Positions 62,252-64,000 of a stretch of 64,000 nt of DNA are shown here, piece by piece. Each line of letters starts with the position of its first letter. Positions within the stretch are counted from its first letter, which is position 1. The notes under the pieces are model-generated. The model worked only from the letters and a program-made list of their open reading frames with translations, searched no databases and was not told the DNA's origin. The stretch comes from Phoronis australis (lineage: Eukaryota; Phoronida; Phoronidae): assembly GCA_002633005.1 (NCBI GenBank), contig NMRA01000145.1, forward strand, positions 45,785 through 109,784, in the 5' to 3' direction. A program made the translations under genes and the position numbers.

Positions 62252-63639
62252 CCGGGCTCAACATTAACTTTTTAAGCCACTTGCCCTTCGGGCAAGTGGC
62301 TTAAAAAGTTAATGGGGCAAGTAGTTGAAATTTTTACTTGCCCGAACAACGAATTCACTTGCCCCAAGTACAATCCCAAATAGCACCGTGCATGTGCACA
62401 CCTAGGTAATGTGTTACGGTAGGGCTGCCTGTGCTGAGCCTCCTCTTGTGTTGTGCACGCTATATACACGAGTTGCTATTTTTTTAACGATTCTTCTTAT
62501 AGAACATTTATTTATAAGGTGTGTCAAAACACTAGAGAGACAAATTGAAAGAGTAACTCAGGTATCTGAACCATTGTCACACGTTCACAGGCGCCGAAAT
62601 GAGCTAGGGCATGAACTCTAGACACTTCTGTGTATTCATTAGTTTATACGCCCTCATGCATTAAACTTGAATTGTTGCTAACCTGAATTTCGTGCTATCC
62701 GTAAAAATCTTGCAGTTTTGGTCATCGGTACCTTGTATTAAATTAAAATCAAATTTTAACATATAGTAATGCCACATATACTTTTATTTTCAATAAATAA
62801 TTACATTTTTGAAAAATAGATAGACTGCGAAAAAGTCACCCTTCAGACTTCAGAGCGGCAATCCCGAAGACCGTATTCCTCTTCTTTCGGGAGTCGCCAC
62901 CGGGAGCCGGGAATTCATAAGAATGTCCTTTGGAATTCCCCCTGAATAAATACCAGGCCTTTTAAACTGCTGTGTAGTGTAGAAAATATGTCATCAATCA
63001 CTCATTTTTTAGCTTTTGTGCTTATCTGTATGACTTAATCCGCTGACGAACGCGGTGCTTCTAACCGTACATGGGTAAACGCCGGCAAAAATCAAACGTC
63101 ATCCCTTGTTCACTGTCTCGCAGGCCAGAAAACCTAATTCACCATGACGGAACCCATCCCCGCACTCTTTTCGTTTCATATTATTGCTTTGACTCTTCCT
63201 GAACTCGTTTTTAGCAACTAAACCAATGCCATCCAGGCCTGGACGGCTTCCACGTTTAGACGTTTTGCCAGAGTGCAGACGATCAGTAGTATCACGTGAC
63301 AACTTATTCAGAAACTGCAGGGCACGTTCAGAGAATCGAAAGGATTTCACCGCGAGCGTCATCTGTGCACGCTGCATCACACTCGTTCTATTTTCCTTTC
63401 GGTGCTCATTAGAAGACGGGAGTTTCTTTGACGACCACAGGGCTTTTTCGACGGTGTTTAGGCTTGTGTTGGGGTTCGTTACTTTGGAGCAAATGTCGAA
63501 CAGACATTCTTAGGATCTACTTGCCTGTGCGGCTAGCTTTTTAACTTGCCCATCGGGCAAGTACTTGTCAAATTCCACTTGCCCGACGCAAAATCTACAT
63601 GTACACGGGCAATCGGGCAACCGTTAGTGTTGAGCCCTG
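62252..63639 (-). mobile_element. hAT-like element with 5-bp TSD, copy 2 (inverted)
   Basis: Same family as 52,396-53,919 in opposite orientation, flanked by GACAA at 62,247-62,251 and 63,640-63,644. The left terminus reads CCGGGCTCAACA, one change from the consensus. It lacks the nested MITE and is 1,388 bases. The transposase fragment (about 63,380-63,099, minus) matches copy 1 for its first 46 codons and then shifts frame, so it is decayed. Confidence 0.85.
62263..62313. repeat. Perfect 24-base-arm hairpin at the element end
   Basis: Arms 62,263-62,286 and 62,290-62,313 are exact inverted copies with the loop TTC; key bases ATTAACTTTTTAAG and CACTTGCCC. In copy 1 the corresponding end has only the short ACTTGCCC/GGGCAAGT inversion, so this one was extended secondarily. 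Confidence 0.9.
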
Positions 63640-63644
63640 GACAA

Positions 63645-64000
63645 AACAAAGAACACTAACAACCACAGTCCAGACGTACATTAAATGATAAACCAAATTA
63701 AAGTACGTTGATGAATCAGTCAATAAATGACAGTAACCAAATCAGAAGACCTTGAGTACAGTAAATCCAGAACTAATGATAATTGAGAAACTGATCACGC
63801 ATTGCAAATAGACAGTGACATCTATTTACTAATTTTGAAGAGGTTAAATCAAAGCATCATGGAATTAGAGCTCCTAAAACGTAATTCGAAAAATGACTGT
63901 CACAGCGACATCTTGCATCTGATTTCACAAAAAATAAAATTACTCAAGCTATTGACTGGATAAACACTGTATGGAAATTTTATATTGATCAGATGAAAAA
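63645..64000. other. Right end of window
   Basis: AT-rich, with no gene or repeat recognised. Confidence 0.5.

Overview
The window is nuclear DNA of an animal: spliced genes with GT/AG introns, low GC, long introns full of short transposons, simple repeats and assembly gaps. The BRAT1 and WDR90 orthologues plus a young cluster of single-coding-exon rhodopsin-class receptors suggest a marine invertebrate, possibly a deuterostome such as a hemichordate or echinoderm. The species is an inference; no marker here settles it.

Layout. 1-8.5 kb, plus strand: a complete nine-exon BRAT1 orthologue whose exon phases all agree (816 residues). 8.5-10.9 kb: a convergent spacer with degenerate repeats. 10.9-23.0 kb, minus strand: the C-terminal 612 residues of WDR90/POC16 in twelve phase-consistent exons; its N-terminal half was not found. 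24.1-24.8 kb, plus strand: a small two-exon gene I do not recognise. 25-28.5 kb: intergenic, with a nested hairpin and a GCCC-rich minisatellite.

28.8-60.1 kb: a tandem array of class A GPCR genes, all on the plus strand: five intact (325-332 residues) and one cut off at a single N. At least four copies have a splice acceptor a few bases before the ATG and, at three or four loci, a matching non-coding 5' exon. All five intact proteins end in a class I PDZ ligand and carry DRC in place of DRY. Flanks of the copies are homologous over several kilobases, which gives empty-site controls for transposon insertions.

Two points matter most. First, 28,766-31,430 and 31,432-34,126 are near-identical copies meeting exactly at a one-base N, so the truncated receptor is probably the second haplotype of the next gene and not a pseudogene. 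Second, a three-level transposon nest lies in the 5' intron of the receptor at 54.8 kb: an 8-bp-TSD MITE holding a 5-bp-TSD hAT-like element holding a GGCGGAT-type MITE. A second copy of the middle element at 62.3-63.6 kb has its own 5-bp duplication and a perfect terminal hairpin.

Functionally the window joins two housekeeping genes (Integrator/DNA-damage factor BRAT1, centriole/cilium protein WDR90) to a recently amplified receptor family. The receptors show sequence patches consistent with gene conversion. No tRNA, rRNA, CRISPR array or viral gene was seen.
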